Source: Rebecca billardiae RCC1528 (taxonomy: Eukaryota > Haptophyta). Taken from it: a stretch of DNA of 64,000 bases. Location of the stretch: NCBI GenBank assembly GCA_965240325.2, contig OZ251224.1, positions 3,534,001 to 3,598,000 on the forward strand. The letters run 5' to 3'. The translations under genes and the position numbers were made by a program. Positions 1 to 9,401 of the stretch are shown here, one piece after another. Under the pieces are notes generated by a model. The model ran no database searches and was not told where the DNA came from. It was given only the letters and a program-made list of their open reading frames with translations. How positions within the stretch are numbered: position 1 is the first letter of the stretch; the number at the start of each line of letters is the position of its first letter.

Positions 1-1104
1 GGGGTGCCTTTCGCGCTGCGCAAGGCGCTCGTGTGGCTGCTCATTCCTTCGCCCGTCACCATGCTGCGCGTCGACGAGCCGGAGGCCCTCAAGCGCGTCT
101 TCTTTGGCGGCGAGCCTTGGCTGGTGCAGTGCAGCCGCACGGGTCTGACGCGGCGCTCGTTCAGCCAGGCCTCGCGCTACCTGCGCAATGTCACGCACAT
201 CGCCGTGCTCGACTGTGACGCGCCGCTCCCCACGAGCGGCAAGACCACGCGCGACAAGTTCAAGCTGCCCGCGCACGGCGTGTTCACGTGCGCCAACGGC
301 TACGGCCCCAAGCCCGTGCCGGACCGGACGGTCCGCGCGGCGTACAGCCTCGCGGCGCACGCGCGCTCAGCGGCGGCCCTGCCGATACACAGCCTGAGCA
401 CGCAGGCCGAGCTCGACCACGCGTGCCACGCCCGCCCGTGCCTCGCCATCGCCGAGCGCGCCGTCCGCTCAGACGTGATCCAAGCCGTCTCCGCGCGGCA
501 CCGCCGGCTGCGCGTGCTCACCGTGCCGGCGACGCACGCGCTCGCGCTGGGCGAGGACACGAGCGCGGAGGTCGTCGCACTCCGATCCCAGCCGGCCGCC
601 CGCGGCGCCACCGCCGCGGACGAGGATGCACCCGACACGGAGGCGCAGCCGCCCGTGTGGTTTGTGCGCGCGTACGACGGCGCTGCCAAGAACGATGTCG
701 ACGAGCTGTCGGCATTTGCGGTGGCGATCCCGTTCGAGGTGCCGTCGGGCGGGGATGCGTCGGCCTTCCTGTCGCCGGCCCCCGCCGTGGAGCTCAAGAC
801 GCTCTCCCGCGCCTCGGCGGCGGCCGAGCGGCGCAGGGCGGAGATGGAGCGGCGGCAGCAGATGGCCAAGGAGGAGGAGGAGTACAAGAATGCTTTCTTT
901 GCTGGCGCGGGCGAGGACGACGAGGACACGGACGGAGCCTCAGCCACGCGGGCCTCCTCGCCCGGCGCGGCGAGTGGCGATACCGATGGCGCGGGTGCGG
1001 GCTCGTTCGAGAGGGATTTCGAAGACGACGACGACGACGACGACGATGACGACGACGACGGCGACGAAGGTGGCGACGACGACGAGGTGATCGAGCTGAG
1101 CTAG
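1..1104 (+). CDS. Thioredoxin-like domain protein with acidic C-terminal tail (5' partial)
   Basis: The reading frame is open from the window edge and ends at TAG/TGA-rich sequence after 1104; the in-frame GTG at base 4 is probably not the start, so the gene begins upstream. The visible part starts with a short hydrophobic stretch, then a block (about residues 25-105) in which a FFGGEPWLVQCSR segment precedes VLDCDAPLPTSGKTT and CANGYGPKPVP. This order resembles thioredoxin-fold regions of plant and algal DnaJ-related membrane proteins, which have a similar LPSGK...ANG pattern. That family link is recalled, not searched. A classical CxxC active site is not visible. The last ~80 residues are a charged helix (Glu/Arg/Lys) followed by a run of Asp/Glu, typical of a disordered acidic tail. 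The function is unknown; a redox-inactive chaperone-like role is only a guess. Confidence 0.6.
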   Translation, partial: GVPFALRKALVWLLIPSPVTMLRVDEPEALKRVFFGGEPWLVQCSRTGLTRRSFSQASRYLRNVTHIAVLDCDAPLPTSGKTTRDKFKLPAHGVFTCANGYGPKPVPDRTVRAAYSLAAHARSAAALPIHSLSTQAELDHACHARPCLAIAERAVRSDVIQAVSARHRRLRVLTVPATHALALGEDTSAEVVALRSQPAARGATAADEDAPDTEAQPPVWFVRAYDGAAKNDVDELSAFAVAIPFEVPSGGDASAFLSPAPAVELKTLSRASAAAERRRAEMERRQQMAKEEEEYKNAFFAGAGEDDEDTDGASATRASSPGAASGDTDGAGAGSFERDFEDDDDDDDDDDDDGDEGGDDDEVIELS

Positions 1105-1618
1105 CTAGCTTGGAGCCCTGTGGCGTAGTTGCCTGCTGACACTAAGGATCTTTTCTAATCGACGGTCGACGGGCCGCCTCGCGCGTCCAGAAGTACGTCG
1201 TCGTTGTCCTAGTCGCGACACTGCTGTCAGAGCTTACTAGCTAGCTTAATCAGATCCGATGTACTGCGCCGAGTGGCGAGTGAGTCAAACGACTTTGATG
1301 AATTGCTGATGAAACTCATTGAATCTCATGTCTCAGTGACTCAGTCTCAGTGATGGTGATTGATGATCAATGATGATGTGCATCAGAGAGTGTCAAACGT
1401 CGTCCGAGCTATCGTCCCACTCATCTCCGAGCCGCCGACTGATGCTGATCATCAGCGCAGGCGATTGTCATTGAGTGGAGCTCGTCTCCAGTAGAGGCGG
1501 AGAGTAGGCGGAGAGTACGAGCGTCGCGGCCTGGCCCTGGCTGTTGGCAGCGTGCAGCGCACTTTCGAGTCTGGCAGCGGCGGCGGCGCTCCGACTTGGA
1601 CCATTGGAGCGCAACTGG
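1105..1618. other. Convergent intergenic gap
   Basis: No credible coding region is seen between the two convergent genes. The sequence is less GC-rich and contains short TGA/TCA-rich imperfect repeats around 1300-1400 (runs such as TCTCAGTGACTCAGTCTCAG). Confidence 0.6.
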
Positions 1619-3397
1619 TTAGTAGTCAGCCCACAGAGGCTGGGGGCTGGAATTGCGGCGATGCGAGGACGCAGTCGTGGCGAGCCATCGCTGTATTCGC
1701 TCACGACCCACCGCCACCTCCTCCTCGAGGAGCGCGCCGTCCTCGTACGAGATGTTGTACCGCGGCCCCTTGGTCGCCGAGTGGTCCACCTCCACGTCAG
1801 TCAGCCAGTGCGTGCGCTCGGCGCCGTACACGCTGCTGGCCCAGTCGTCCGAGTACCAGTTGCGGAAGACGCGCGGGAAGTACGTGCCGAAGACCTCAAA
1901 GTGCGTGCAGTGCACGAACGACTGCGTCATGATCTTGCCGTTGTTCCGGTCAAGCCCGCCGGCGATGCCCAGGTTTGGCGGTGACGAGCCATTGAGCGCG
2001 TCGACAAACGCGCTCGCCCAGCCGGGCGAGACGAGCACCAGGTCGTCGTTGAGCTGGTACATGTAGTCCGCGCCCGCCGTGCACGCGGTGCGTAGCAGCG
2101 CGTTCCACGCCCAGCAGGGCGAGCCCGTGTCCTCCGGCGCTATGCGCACGGGCCGCACGCGCACGCGCAGCCCGTCGAGCTCCTCGCGCACCGCGGCGAG
2201 CACTTCGCCCGCTGCCGGCTGCGCGTCGTATGTGGGATCGGACGAATCAAAGCCGAGGTACAGCTCGATGTGGAAGCGCCGGTCGGCGCCGTCGAGCAGG
2301 AGCGTGCGTCTCAGCGACGGCACGAGCACATTCAGCAGCTCGAGCTCCGACGCCGGCGTCGGCTCGCGCGTCTTCACGGCGACCCCGAGTGCGATCGTCA
2401 GGCCAGTCGGCTGCAGCGCCGTCGGCGCGAGCGCCAAGGCCACCGCGCGCGCGGGCTGCACGTCGAAGAGCTGTTCGAGAGGAACCGTCGATTCGCTCTC
2501 GTCGGCGCCACCGCACGCGTCGTCCACGTGCAGCGTGATGCGCGGAGGGCCCTGCTCCAGTGCGTACGCCACGCAGCCGCGGCCGCGTGCGCGCGCGACG
2601 CGAGTGCCGTGCGCCGCGTCGCTCAGGCTCGACGCATCCGCCACGCTCCACACCTCCGCATCGCTGACCGTCTGGTAGTCGGCTTTGAGGGCGGACGGCA
2701 GCGCCTCGCCCGTGAAGAAGTCGTCGCGCTGCGACACCGCGCGCAGGAAGCACCCGTTCTGCACCGATCTGAACGCGGTGACGGGCCGGCCCGTCACGCC
2801 AAACTCGTAGCGCAGCTTGGTGAACACCGTCGCGAGCGTGCGTGTGGCCGAGCGCGCCGCCGCGCGCACCTCGTCGCGGGAGGAGACGGCGAGGAACTTG
2901 CCATTCGCACGGCAGCGAATCGTAACGTTGACGGGCTTCGCCTTCTCGATCAGCCGATACCTGCCGTCGTTCGGCCGCTCCTCCAGCACTGGCCACAGGC
3001 TAGTTGTCGGCCCCGCATGCGGCAGCTTCAATCCGCCGATGGAGCCGTCGTCATCGGGCTCGTTGTCCCCCTTGAAGCTATCGTCGTCATCGTCACCACC
3101 ATCGCGACTACGGTCGTCGTCACCCCAATGTTGAGCGCGAGATCGAGCCGAGCGTACGGGGTCCGGTTTCAGTGCGAGCTCAATGCGCTCGACCGCAGAG
3201 GCGAGATCGCGCACCTCGTGCTCCAGGCGCGTGAGTGTGCGGGCGACGGCCTTGAGCTCGCGCTCGTCCTCCTGCCGCCCGGGCAGGAATGCATGGGCCA
3301 ACGCTAGCAGCACGACAGCCAGCGCAGCGATGGCCGCCAGCAGCAGCACGAGCAGCCTTTGGTTGGGCCTTCTCTGGCGGCCGGGCGTCGACGCCAT
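1619..3397 (-). CDS. Type II membrane glycosyltransferase-like protein with beta-trefoil-like domain
   Basis: Encodes 592 residues from the ATG at 3397. This start was chosen because a basic segment followed by a strong hydrophobic segment (LLVLLLAAIAALAVVLLALA, about residues 14-33) then forms a textbook Golgi signal anchor. The frame is open further upstream (ATG at 3472, GTG at 3541). A short coiled stem follows (LTRLEHEVRDLASAVERIEL), then an Asp-rich linker. Next comes a block resembling a fascin/trefoil repeat (VTIRCRANGKFLAVSS, then FRSVQNGCFLRAVS). The C-terminal half looks like a GT-A glycosyltransferase: a beta strand into YMYQLNDDLVLVSPGW (NDD near residue 444, a DxD-like metal site), then FGTYFPRVFRNWYSDDW. 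Inference: a Golgi-resident transferase acting on surface or scale polysaccharide. Donor and acceptor cannot be told from sequence. Confidence 0.7.
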   Translation of the reverse strand: MASTPGRQRRPNQRLLVLLLAAIAALAVVLLALAHAFLPGRQEDERELKAVARTLTRLEHEVRDLASAVERIELALKPDPVRSARSRAQHWGDDDRSRDGGDDDDDSFKGDNEPDDDGSIGGLKLPHAGPTTSLWPVLEERPNDGRYRLIEKAKPVNVTIRCRANGKFLAVSSRDEVRAAARSATRTLATVFTKLRYEFGVTGRPVTAFRSVQNGCFLRAVSQRDDFFTGEALPSALKADYQTVSDAEVWSVADASSLSDAAHGTRVARARGRGCVAYALEQGPPRITLHVDDACGGADESESTVPLEQLFDVQPARAVALALAPTALQPTGLTIALGVAVKTREPTPASELELLNVLVPSLRRTLLLDGADRRFHIELYLGFDSSDPTYDAQPAAGEVLAAVREELDGLRVRVRPVRIAPEDTGSPCWAWNALLRTACTAGADYMYQLNDDLVLVSPGWASAFVDALNGSSPPNLGIAGGLDRNNGKIMTQSFVHCTHFEVFGTYFPRVFRNWYSDDWASSVYGAERTHWLTDVEVDHSATKGPRYNISYEDGALLEEEVAVGRERIQRWLATTASSHRRNSSPQPLWADY

Positions 3398-4178
3398 CTT
3401 CCGCGGTCGCCGGTGGGGCTGCGCCAGCCGGGGCGGTGGCCATCGGATTCCGGACTCGTACAGCAGCGGCATCGTGGCCCGCCTCGCAGTGCGGAGGAGC
3501 TCTAGGACTCTACATAGGCAACTAAGACGATGGTCGATCACGATGTACCGGTAAGTGTTTACAACTGAGACTCACTAGATGGCATCAGATATATTCAGAG
3601 ATGAGACGACAGATAACGTCATCCATCGATACGACAGAAGCAGACCAGAACTCAGGAGCCTCGAACCCGAGGGGCGACCGCCTGCGCACTGACGCCGGTC
3701 CCCCGACGCGGTCGGGCGGCGCGGCCCGCCACTCCCGTGCCGGTCCGACCTTCGCAGCGGTGAGCAGTCCGCGCGCCGGCCGCGACCCGCTGGCACGTGG
3801 GAGGCGTCGGGTCCGTGACGGTCACCGACCAGCAGTGGCCACCACACCATGGTAGCGCACATGCGGCGCCCGTCACGCCGGTCGGTGCGCTGGCCGCCTT
3901 AGAGCCAGCAGCATGTGGCGGCCATGGTCTGACCGTGGGTCAAACAGTGACGTGACACGTCCGTGCCCTGCCTGCAAGGCCCTCCGCCGGCAGCAACGCG
4001 AGCAGCGCGCTCGCGCGCGGCCAGACGCCGTGCACTCCTATCGATGGCCGCCGCTTCCATCGCCGCCGCACCACAACTCGCGGTGCCCTCGCTCGCCCAT
4101 CCTCCGCCGTCCTAGATGCAGGCAGGTGGCGCCCCTTCGCAGGGGCGCGCGCAGAGTTGCCGCTGCGCCACCTGCTGC
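3398..4178. other. Intergenic region, no gene seen
   Basis: About 780 bp between two minus-strand genes. It must hold the promoter of the glycosyltransferase gene and the 3' UTR of the ribosomal protein gene. Open frames here are short and read as GC-rich shadow translations. Confidence 0.5.
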
Positions 4179-4703
4179 TTAGACTCGGCTCGGGTAGAGC
4201 ATCACGCGCACGCGCCCGCCGATCGACTTGGGCGGCAGGTTCTTGCGGAACTTCGCGCGCACGACGCCGCTGTTGCCGTGTGGCCGGCAGACCTTACCCC
4301 AGATCACGCGGAAGCGCGAGCCGTCAATCTCCCGCTTCGCCTTGTAGATGTACGCGAGCCTGGGCGGCGGCAGAGCGCGCGGCGCGCGGCGTGCGGGGCG
4401 GCGCAGCAGGCGGGGTCAGCGTCGACAAGCACGCGCGACCGCGCGCGGGAAGCGCACGTCCGCGCGTCCGCGTCGGCCCCGTGCGCACGCTCGGCGTCGG
4501 AGCGGCCCACGGCATGGCGCGCGTGCACGCGCGCACCGCTTGCCCAGGTAGAAGTCCACGGCGCTGCGCTCGTTGACGCCGTCGATTTTGATGAGCGAGG
4601 TGTTGTTTGTCTGGTTCTTCTTCGCCCGCTTGTAGCCCAGGATGGCGCCCTTGCACCACAACCGGACGGGCTCGCCAGCGCTCTTCTTCTTGTCGACGCC
4701 CAT
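4179..4703 (-). CDS. RPL35A: 60S ribosomal protein eL33 (L35A), two exons
   Basis: Structural protein of the large cytosolic ribosomal subunit. Exon 1 is 4537..4703 (55 codons plus 2 nt) and exon 2 is 4179..4359; joined they give 115 residues, close to the ~110 usual for the family. Exon 1 carries [29 protein letters not shown] and the family-diagnostic FYLGKR. Exon 2 carries [48 protein letters not shown] and ends MLYPSRV, all conserved in eL33. The arginine of GKR is split by the intron (CG|G). The ATG at 4703 gives a short Lys-rich N-terminus ([12 protein letters not shown]). Neither exon alone is long enough to be called by simple ORF finding, because the GC-rich intron stays open in a false frame. 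Confidence 0.95.
4360..4536 (-). other. Spliceosomal intron of RPL35A (GT-AG, 177 nt)
   Basis: On the minus strand the donor reads AAGCG|GTGCGCGCG and the acceptor CCGCCGCCCAG|GCTCGC. Joining restores the conserved [10 protein letters not shown] run. Phase 2. Confidence 0.92.
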
Positions 4704-5693
4704 CTTACAAGAGCTCACGCTGGCCTCGTGGATCGTGGACCCGCGCTCTCGCGAGGCCCGCCGCCCGGACCCATCGGCATAGGCGAATGTGCATCCGGAC
4801 CGCCCTGTCCGGCCGGCCAAAGTAAAAAAACCGGACGATGTGTTTCCGCGGGACGGCGGCGCTGGAGAGCTGCCCGACCTGAGTGCGCCCGCGCATCCGG
4901 CCCGGGGGGCGCTCGGAGAGCGCCGCGCATGGGCGCTTCGGCCCATACGCTTGGATCGGCATGGGAGAAATCTGCGATCTCGCTGCGCCGCGCCCGCCGC
5001 GCCGCGCCAGGGCGTGCGATGTGCGCGGGTCGGGCCTTTGCAGCCAAGCCGTCCGCCCGCTGCTGTGTGAGGCCGTCTCCTTAGCAGCTGGGGTGCTGGG
5101 GCGCCTGACGCTGTCCCAGGCGGCTGGGTTACCGCGCTTGGTTGTTTGATGCGTGCGCAACGCCGCAACCCGCTCGGGCCGAGCTTACAGTTTCCTGAGA
5201 ATGAGAAGAGACGCGCTGATGCACGCGGCTCGTCAGGCTGACTGCATCCAATGTCTCAGTCTGTGGGCAGCTTCGGACTCCTCACAGTCGAGTCACCTGA
5301 GACACTGAGAACTATGCAGCGCGTCGTCGGTGAAATCGACGCATCATCAGTCATCAGTGGTAGTCGTCAGCCCGCGCACACAGTTGCACTCCGACAGTGC
5401 GCGCCCCGGCGAGACTCACCGCGTCTCACGTCCGTATGCGGATGCCGCCGCAACTAGTCTATAAATCTTGATCAGACTCAGAGTGACTGAGTCTCCGCGG
5501 CTAATATGACACGCTGACGCGTCGTGGCACCGTGATCGCCGGGAGCCGTCGAGGACACTGTATACATACATATCGACTTGCGGACCGGCGTGTCGCGTGA
5601 GTCACTGACACCGCACCGTTGCCAGACTTGCCAGTTAGGCGAGTTACGAGTGACTCCGCAGCCACCGGGCGTAGTCATGATTAGATGATGACA
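4704..5693. other. Intergenic region, no gene seen
   Basis: Holds the RPL35A promoter side and the 3' flank of the next minus-strand gene. 4704-5160 is GC-rich without a convincing protein. 5160-5690 has lower GC and many short direct repeats of GACTCA/TCACTGA type. Confidence 0.5.
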
Positions 5694-7988
5694 TCATGAT
5701 CCTGCGCTGACTGCTGCTGCGGTAGCGTGCCGACGTCGCCAGATGGTCAGCTCGTCGTTGGTCTGTGGCCACTGGTGCACCGGCGCGACGCGCTCGCACT
5801 CGAACTCCGCCCGCAGCGCCGCGCAGAAGGCGGGCGAGGTCGTCACCGTCCAGCGCGAGCGCGCGCGGCCTGGACCGCGCTCGGCGCCAGGCTCAGGCTC
5901 TGTGATGGAGCCGACGTGCAGCACGAGCTCGCCCTTGTACGCGTCGAGCGCGGCCTTGTCCCACGGCGCGAACGCGCGCCCTTCGCGCAGGTCCTTGCTC
6001 ATCTCCTCCAGCGAGAACGGCCAGACAAGCAGCAGCGCACGCTCCGGGTGCGCGGCGGCGGCGCGCTCATCGCCGCGCCGCACGCGCGCAAACGCGCGGT
6101 GGAAGAAGTTGTTGTTGCCGGCGCGCGCGCTGGGCGGCTCGCGGTCGTAGAGCACGACGTCGACCCCGCGCGCCGCGAGCAGCGCGCCCCAGTACCCCGT
6201 GCCCGCGCCCAGCTCGACTACCGGCACGCCCAGCTGCGCGATCGCGCCGAGGGCCTCGTCAGACGGCACGGCGGAGGCGAACGCGTGCTGCACCGGACTG
6301 AGCACGCCCTGCTGCAGGACGCGCTGGATGGGGCAGACGAAGCCGAGGCCGTTGGGCGAGGGCGCGAGGAGCCTCGCGCCGCGCGACGCCATCGCGCCGC
6401 TCAGCGAGCTGCACAGCCCCGCGTCCGCGTCGCCCAGCTCCGCCTCCGCCGCCCACCACGCGCGCACCAGCCGCGGCGCAGTCGCGTCCAGAGCGCGCCA
6501 GACCTCGGCAAGCGGGTTGCGCTCGAGCGGCGGCAGCGCGGAGGTCGCCGCGGCGCTCTCCGCGTCGGCCGCGCTGGGCACGTCCTCCACGCCGAAGTGG
6601 CGCAGCACCGCCTCGCACGCCCGGCGCTCCTGCGCCAGGCCGCCCTCCCACGCGCTGCGGCCTGTACCGGCGTGCTCCACGAAAACGGCATTGACGGCCG
6701 TCGTGATCTTGTCGTCCACAAACGCGACGAGCGCGCTGAAGCGCTCGGCCTCGGTGCGCTCGTCGTCGGTGGGCGGGCGCGCGGACGCGTCGCAGAGGGC
6801 GCGCATCGCCGGCGAGTCCGCGCCGTGCGCGCGCAGCACGAGCTGCAGCGCGCTGCCGCCCATGCGGTGCGCGCGCCACTCCGCCCGAGCCCGCAGCAGC
6901 AAGCGCTCCGCGGCCGCGTTCGCGCCGCGCGGCGGGAGGGCGAGGAGGCGCAGCCCGAGCGCGGTGCCGCCGAGCGCGGTGCGCGCGTCGATCTCGGAGC
7001 CCGCGGCGAGCAGCACCTCCACCACCCCCACCTTCGTCTCCTCCGCCTCCAGGTTGCACGCGCACAGCAGCGGCGTCCAGAGCTCCGCGTCGCGCGCGTG
7101 CACGCTCGCGCGCGCCTCGAGCAGCGAGCGACACATGCGCGCGCGCTGGCAGCTGGCGGCCGCCATGAGCGCCGTGCGCCCGTCGGCGTCGCGCGCGTCG
7201 ACGGGCGCGCCCGCGCGGAGCATCACGCCCAGCACGTGCTCGCCCCACGCGCACGAGCGCGCCTCGCTCAGCGCGGGGTGGCGGAAGCCCGCCGCGGCAA
7301 AGATGGCGGTGAGGCCGTTCGGGTCGGCCGTCTCGGCGCACGAGCTCAGCTCGTGCGTGAGCGGCTCCGAGGCGGCGGCGGGCGGGAGCACGCCCGCGCT
7401 GAGCAGCAGGTCTTTGAACTCCGACGGCCACTCGCGCTCGTCGCGGACGAGCTGCTCGGCGTGCATGCGCGTGAGCAGCGCGACGGCGCGCTCCTGCGCA
7501 CGCGCGGGCGGAGGCGGCAGCCGCAGCTTGGACGGGCTGATGCCGGCGCGCGCGCAGCAGTAGCGGCCGTACGCGACGGCCGCGCGGCACGCGACGCCAT
7601 CGTCGAGATCCACCAGCACTTGCGCCAGCCGGGCCGCAGCCTTCGCCGCGAGCTCGGGCTGGCGCGCGCACTGCAGCTCGAGCGCGAGCGCTCCGTCCAG
7701 CACGGCGCGCGCGCGCTCGCGCGCGCCGAGCTTGAGGTGACAGAAGCCCAGGTTGGACGCGACTGGCAGGCGCTCCGCGTCCGAGAGGGTCGCATCCGCC
7801 AGCGCCTCCTCGTACGCCTCCGCCGCCGCCGCCACCTCCCCTCGCTTGAAGAGCTCGTTGCCGCGCTCACGGCGCGCGTCCGGCATCGGGGCCGAGGTCG
7901 CGCCGATACCGAGAGTGCATGCGGCTTTTGGCGAGGGCACCCGGAACGCGGTGCCGCGTGCGCCGTGAATTGTTTTTCTGGCCAGCAT
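5694..7988 (-). CDS. TPR - ankyrin - SAM methyltransferase-like fusion protein
   Basis: 764 residues from the ATG at 7988. An alternative ATG at 7886 begins MPDARRERGNELFKRGEV, exactly at the TPR, and may be the true start; the extra 34 residues could be a targeting peptide. Residues ~35-170 form TPR-like helices (GNELFKRGEVAAAAEAYEEA, then NLGFCHLKLGARERARAVL). Residues ~215-390 hold ankyrin repeats (GLTAIFAAAGFRHPALSEA, DADGRTALMAAASC, WTPLLCACNLEAEETKVGV). The C-terminal third has a class I methyltransferase motif I, VVELGAGTGYWGALLAARG (~588), motif II-like VVLYDREPP, and a late LVLHVGSI strand. By architecture it is a soluble protein methyltransferase with a protein-binding front end. 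The substrate is unknown. It could instead be a catalytically inactive paralogue. Confidence 0.8.
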   Translation of the reverse strand: MLARKTIHGARGTAFRVPSPKAACTLGIGATSAPMPDARRERGNELFKRGEVAAAAEAYEEALADATLSDAERLPVASNLGFCHLKLGARERARAVLDGALALELQCARQPELAAKAAARLAQVLVDLDDGVACRAAVAYGRYCCARAGISPSKLRLPPPPARAQERAVALLTRMHAEQLVRDEREWPSEFKDLLLSAGVLPPAAASEPLTHELSSCAETADPNGLTAIFAAAGFRHPALSEARSCAWGEHVLGVMLRAGAPVDARDADGRTALMAAASCQRARMCRSLLEARASVHARDAELWTPLLCACNLEAEETKVGVVEVLLAAGSEIDARTALGGTALGLRLLALPPRGANAAAERLLLRARAEWRAHRMGGSALQLVLRAHGADSPAMRALCDASARPPTDDERTEAERFSALVAFVDDKITTAVNAVFVEHAGTGRSAWEGGLAQERRACEAVLRHFGVEDVPSAADAESAAATSALPPLERNPLAEVWRALDATAPRLVRAWWAAEAELGDADAGLCSSLSGAMASRGARLLAPSPNGLGFVCPIQRVLQQGVLSPVQHAFASAVPSDEALGAIAQLGVPVVELGAGTGYWGALLAARGVDVVLYDREPPSARAGNNNFFHRAFARVRRGDERAAAAHPERALLLVWPFSLEEMSKDLREGRAFAPWDKAALDAYKGELVLHVGSITEPEPGAERGPGRARSRWTVTTSPAFCAALRAEFECERVAPVHQWPQTNDELTIWRRRHATAAAVSAGS

Positions 7989-8086
7989 ACGTGAGCATCA
8001 CTGACGCCGCGCAGTTACGTACGAAGACTAGCGCCGTGCGCGACACGGTAGCAGCGTCAAGCCGTGCATGCAGGAATCAGCTGCTG

Positions 8087-9286
8087 TCAGGGCTGCTCAG
8101 CGCCCTTCTTCGCCGCATTCTCCTCGGCGTCATGGTACGCCCTGACCGCGTCGTCCACCGCTGCGCACAGAGCCGCCTTGCGCGCATCGCTCGCAAAGCT
8201 GCCATTGGCGGCATTCTTGCACAGCGCGCCGACCTCCTCGGCCGTCAGCCCGCAGTGCTGCTGCAGCAGCACAAAGTTCTCTCCGATCGAGCCGAAGAAG
8301 GCCGGGTCGTCCGAGTTCACCGTCACCTTCGCGCCCGCTCGGATGAGCGCCGAGTACGCCCGGGCGCACGGCTCCCAGCCGCTGAAGAGGCCGAGCTTGA
8401 CGTTCGAGAGCGGAGACGCCGTGAGGCAGATGGCGCGCGCCACCACGTCCGCGAGCAGCGTCGGGTCCTCCCACGCGCGCACGCCGTGGTCCACGCGGTC
8501 AAGCTCGAGCGCGTCGAGCGCGACGCGCATGTGCTCGAGCGAGCGCCGCCCGTCGTCGACCTCGCCCGCGTGCGCCACCAGTTTGAGGCCCAGGCGCCGC
8601 GCGCGCTCGTACGCGGGCTTGTACAGCGCGGGCCAGTCGTCGACGTAGTCGGAGTCGCAGCCGACGGCGACTATGCGCGCGGATTGGATGTGCGGCTCGA
8701 GCGCCTCGAGCGCGCCGAGGGCGCTCTCGCAGCCACGCGTGCGCTGGAAGCACACGATGAGGCCTGACGTGATCCCAAGGTCACGCTCCGCGTCCGCGAG
8801 CGCGGCTCTGATGCCGTCAAAGACGGTGGCCGCGGCCACGCCGTTCGCCAAGTGCTCCTCAAGGTCGATGAACGGCTCGATGTGCGCCACGCCATCGTCC
8901 GCCGCACGCTTGAGGTACTCGTACGTCATGTCATAGAAGTCGGCTGCAGGCGCGCGAGGTGATGCGCGCGCGCGCGTGAGGCGTGCCTGCCTGGGGATGG
9001 GCGCAGGTGCATGCGGCGCGTGTGCAAGCGCACCTTTCGTCTGCAGCACGGTCGCGCCGAGGTAGTACACTTCGAGGAACTGCTCCAACGACTCGTACTC
9101 CTTGTACGCAGCGAACATCTCCGCCTCTGGCGGCAGATCGGCGAGCTTGCCGTTGCGCGCGGCAATCTTGCGCACGAGCGCCGGCTCGAGCGAGCCCTCC
9201 AGGTGCATGTGCAGCTCCGTCTTTGGGATTGTGCGGCACAGCGCGGTCATCGCATCGGAGGCGACGCTGCTCAGCCGCGACGCCAT
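8087..9286 (-). CDS. Adenine deaminase (Aah1-type), two exons
   Basis: Zinc hydrolase of the adenosine/AMP deaminase superfamily converting adenine to hypoxanthine (purine salvage). Exon 1 is 9034..9286 and exon 2 is 8087..8943; spliced length 369 residues. Metal and catalytic motifs are intact: PKTELHMHLEGSLEP (HxH), LVAHAGEV, RVDHG, and TVNSDDPAFFG. The signatures SPLSNVKLGLF and NSDDPAFFG match the adenine-deaminase branch rather than classical adenosine deaminase (which has NTDDP) or ADAL, so adenine is the likelier substrate; this is inference from family knowledge. Without removing the 90-nt intron the protein would carry a 30-residue Pro/Arg/Ala insert just before the conserved DFYDMTYEYL block. 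No targeting peptide is evident, so it is probably cytosolic. Confidence 0.9.
   Translation of the reverse strand: MASRLSSVASDAMTALCRTIPKTELHMHLEGSLEPALVRKIAARNGKLADLPPEAEMFAAYKEYESLEQFLEVYYLGATVLQTKGALAHAPHAPAPIPRQARLTRARASPRAPAADFYDMTYEYLKRAADDGVAHIEPFIDLEEHLANGVAAATVFDGIRAALADAERDLGITSGLIVCFQRTRGCESALGALEALEPHIQSARIVAVGCDSDYVDDWPALYKPAYERARRLGLKLVAHAGEVDDGRRSLEHMRVALDALELDRVDHGVRAWEDPTLLADVVARAICLTASPLSNVKLGLFSGWEPCARAYSALIRAGAKVTVNSDDPAFFGSIGENFVLLQQHCGLTAEEVGALCKNAANGSFASDARKAALCAAVDDAVRAYHDAEENAAKKGAEQP
8944..9033 (-). other. In-frame intron of the adenine deaminase gene (GT-AG, 90 nt)
   Basis: Minus strand donor ACGAAAG|GTGCGCTTGC, acceptor GCGCCTGCAG|CCGACTTC. It is a multiple of three with no stop, so it can be mistaken for coding sequence. 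Splicing joins VLQTK to ADFYDMTYEY as in other family members. Confidence 0.88.
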
Positions 9287-9401
9287 CGCGACCTAGTACC
9301 GCCTGTGATCGGCCACGCGCGGCGCCCTGGTTGGTTGATTTCGTCGTCATCCTCGGATGTCGTAACTTTGCGACTGGTTGGCGGGCACATGTAACGGCAT
9401 A

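Noticed and set aside
4116-5084. 322-codon plus-strand frame across RPL35A
   Set aside because: It lies antisense to the two exons of a clearly conserved ribosomal protein.
5727-7994. Plus-strand frame of 755 codons opposite the TPR-ankyrin-methyltransferase gene
   Set aside because: Arg/His-rich mirror of a gene with clear domains; no motif of its own.
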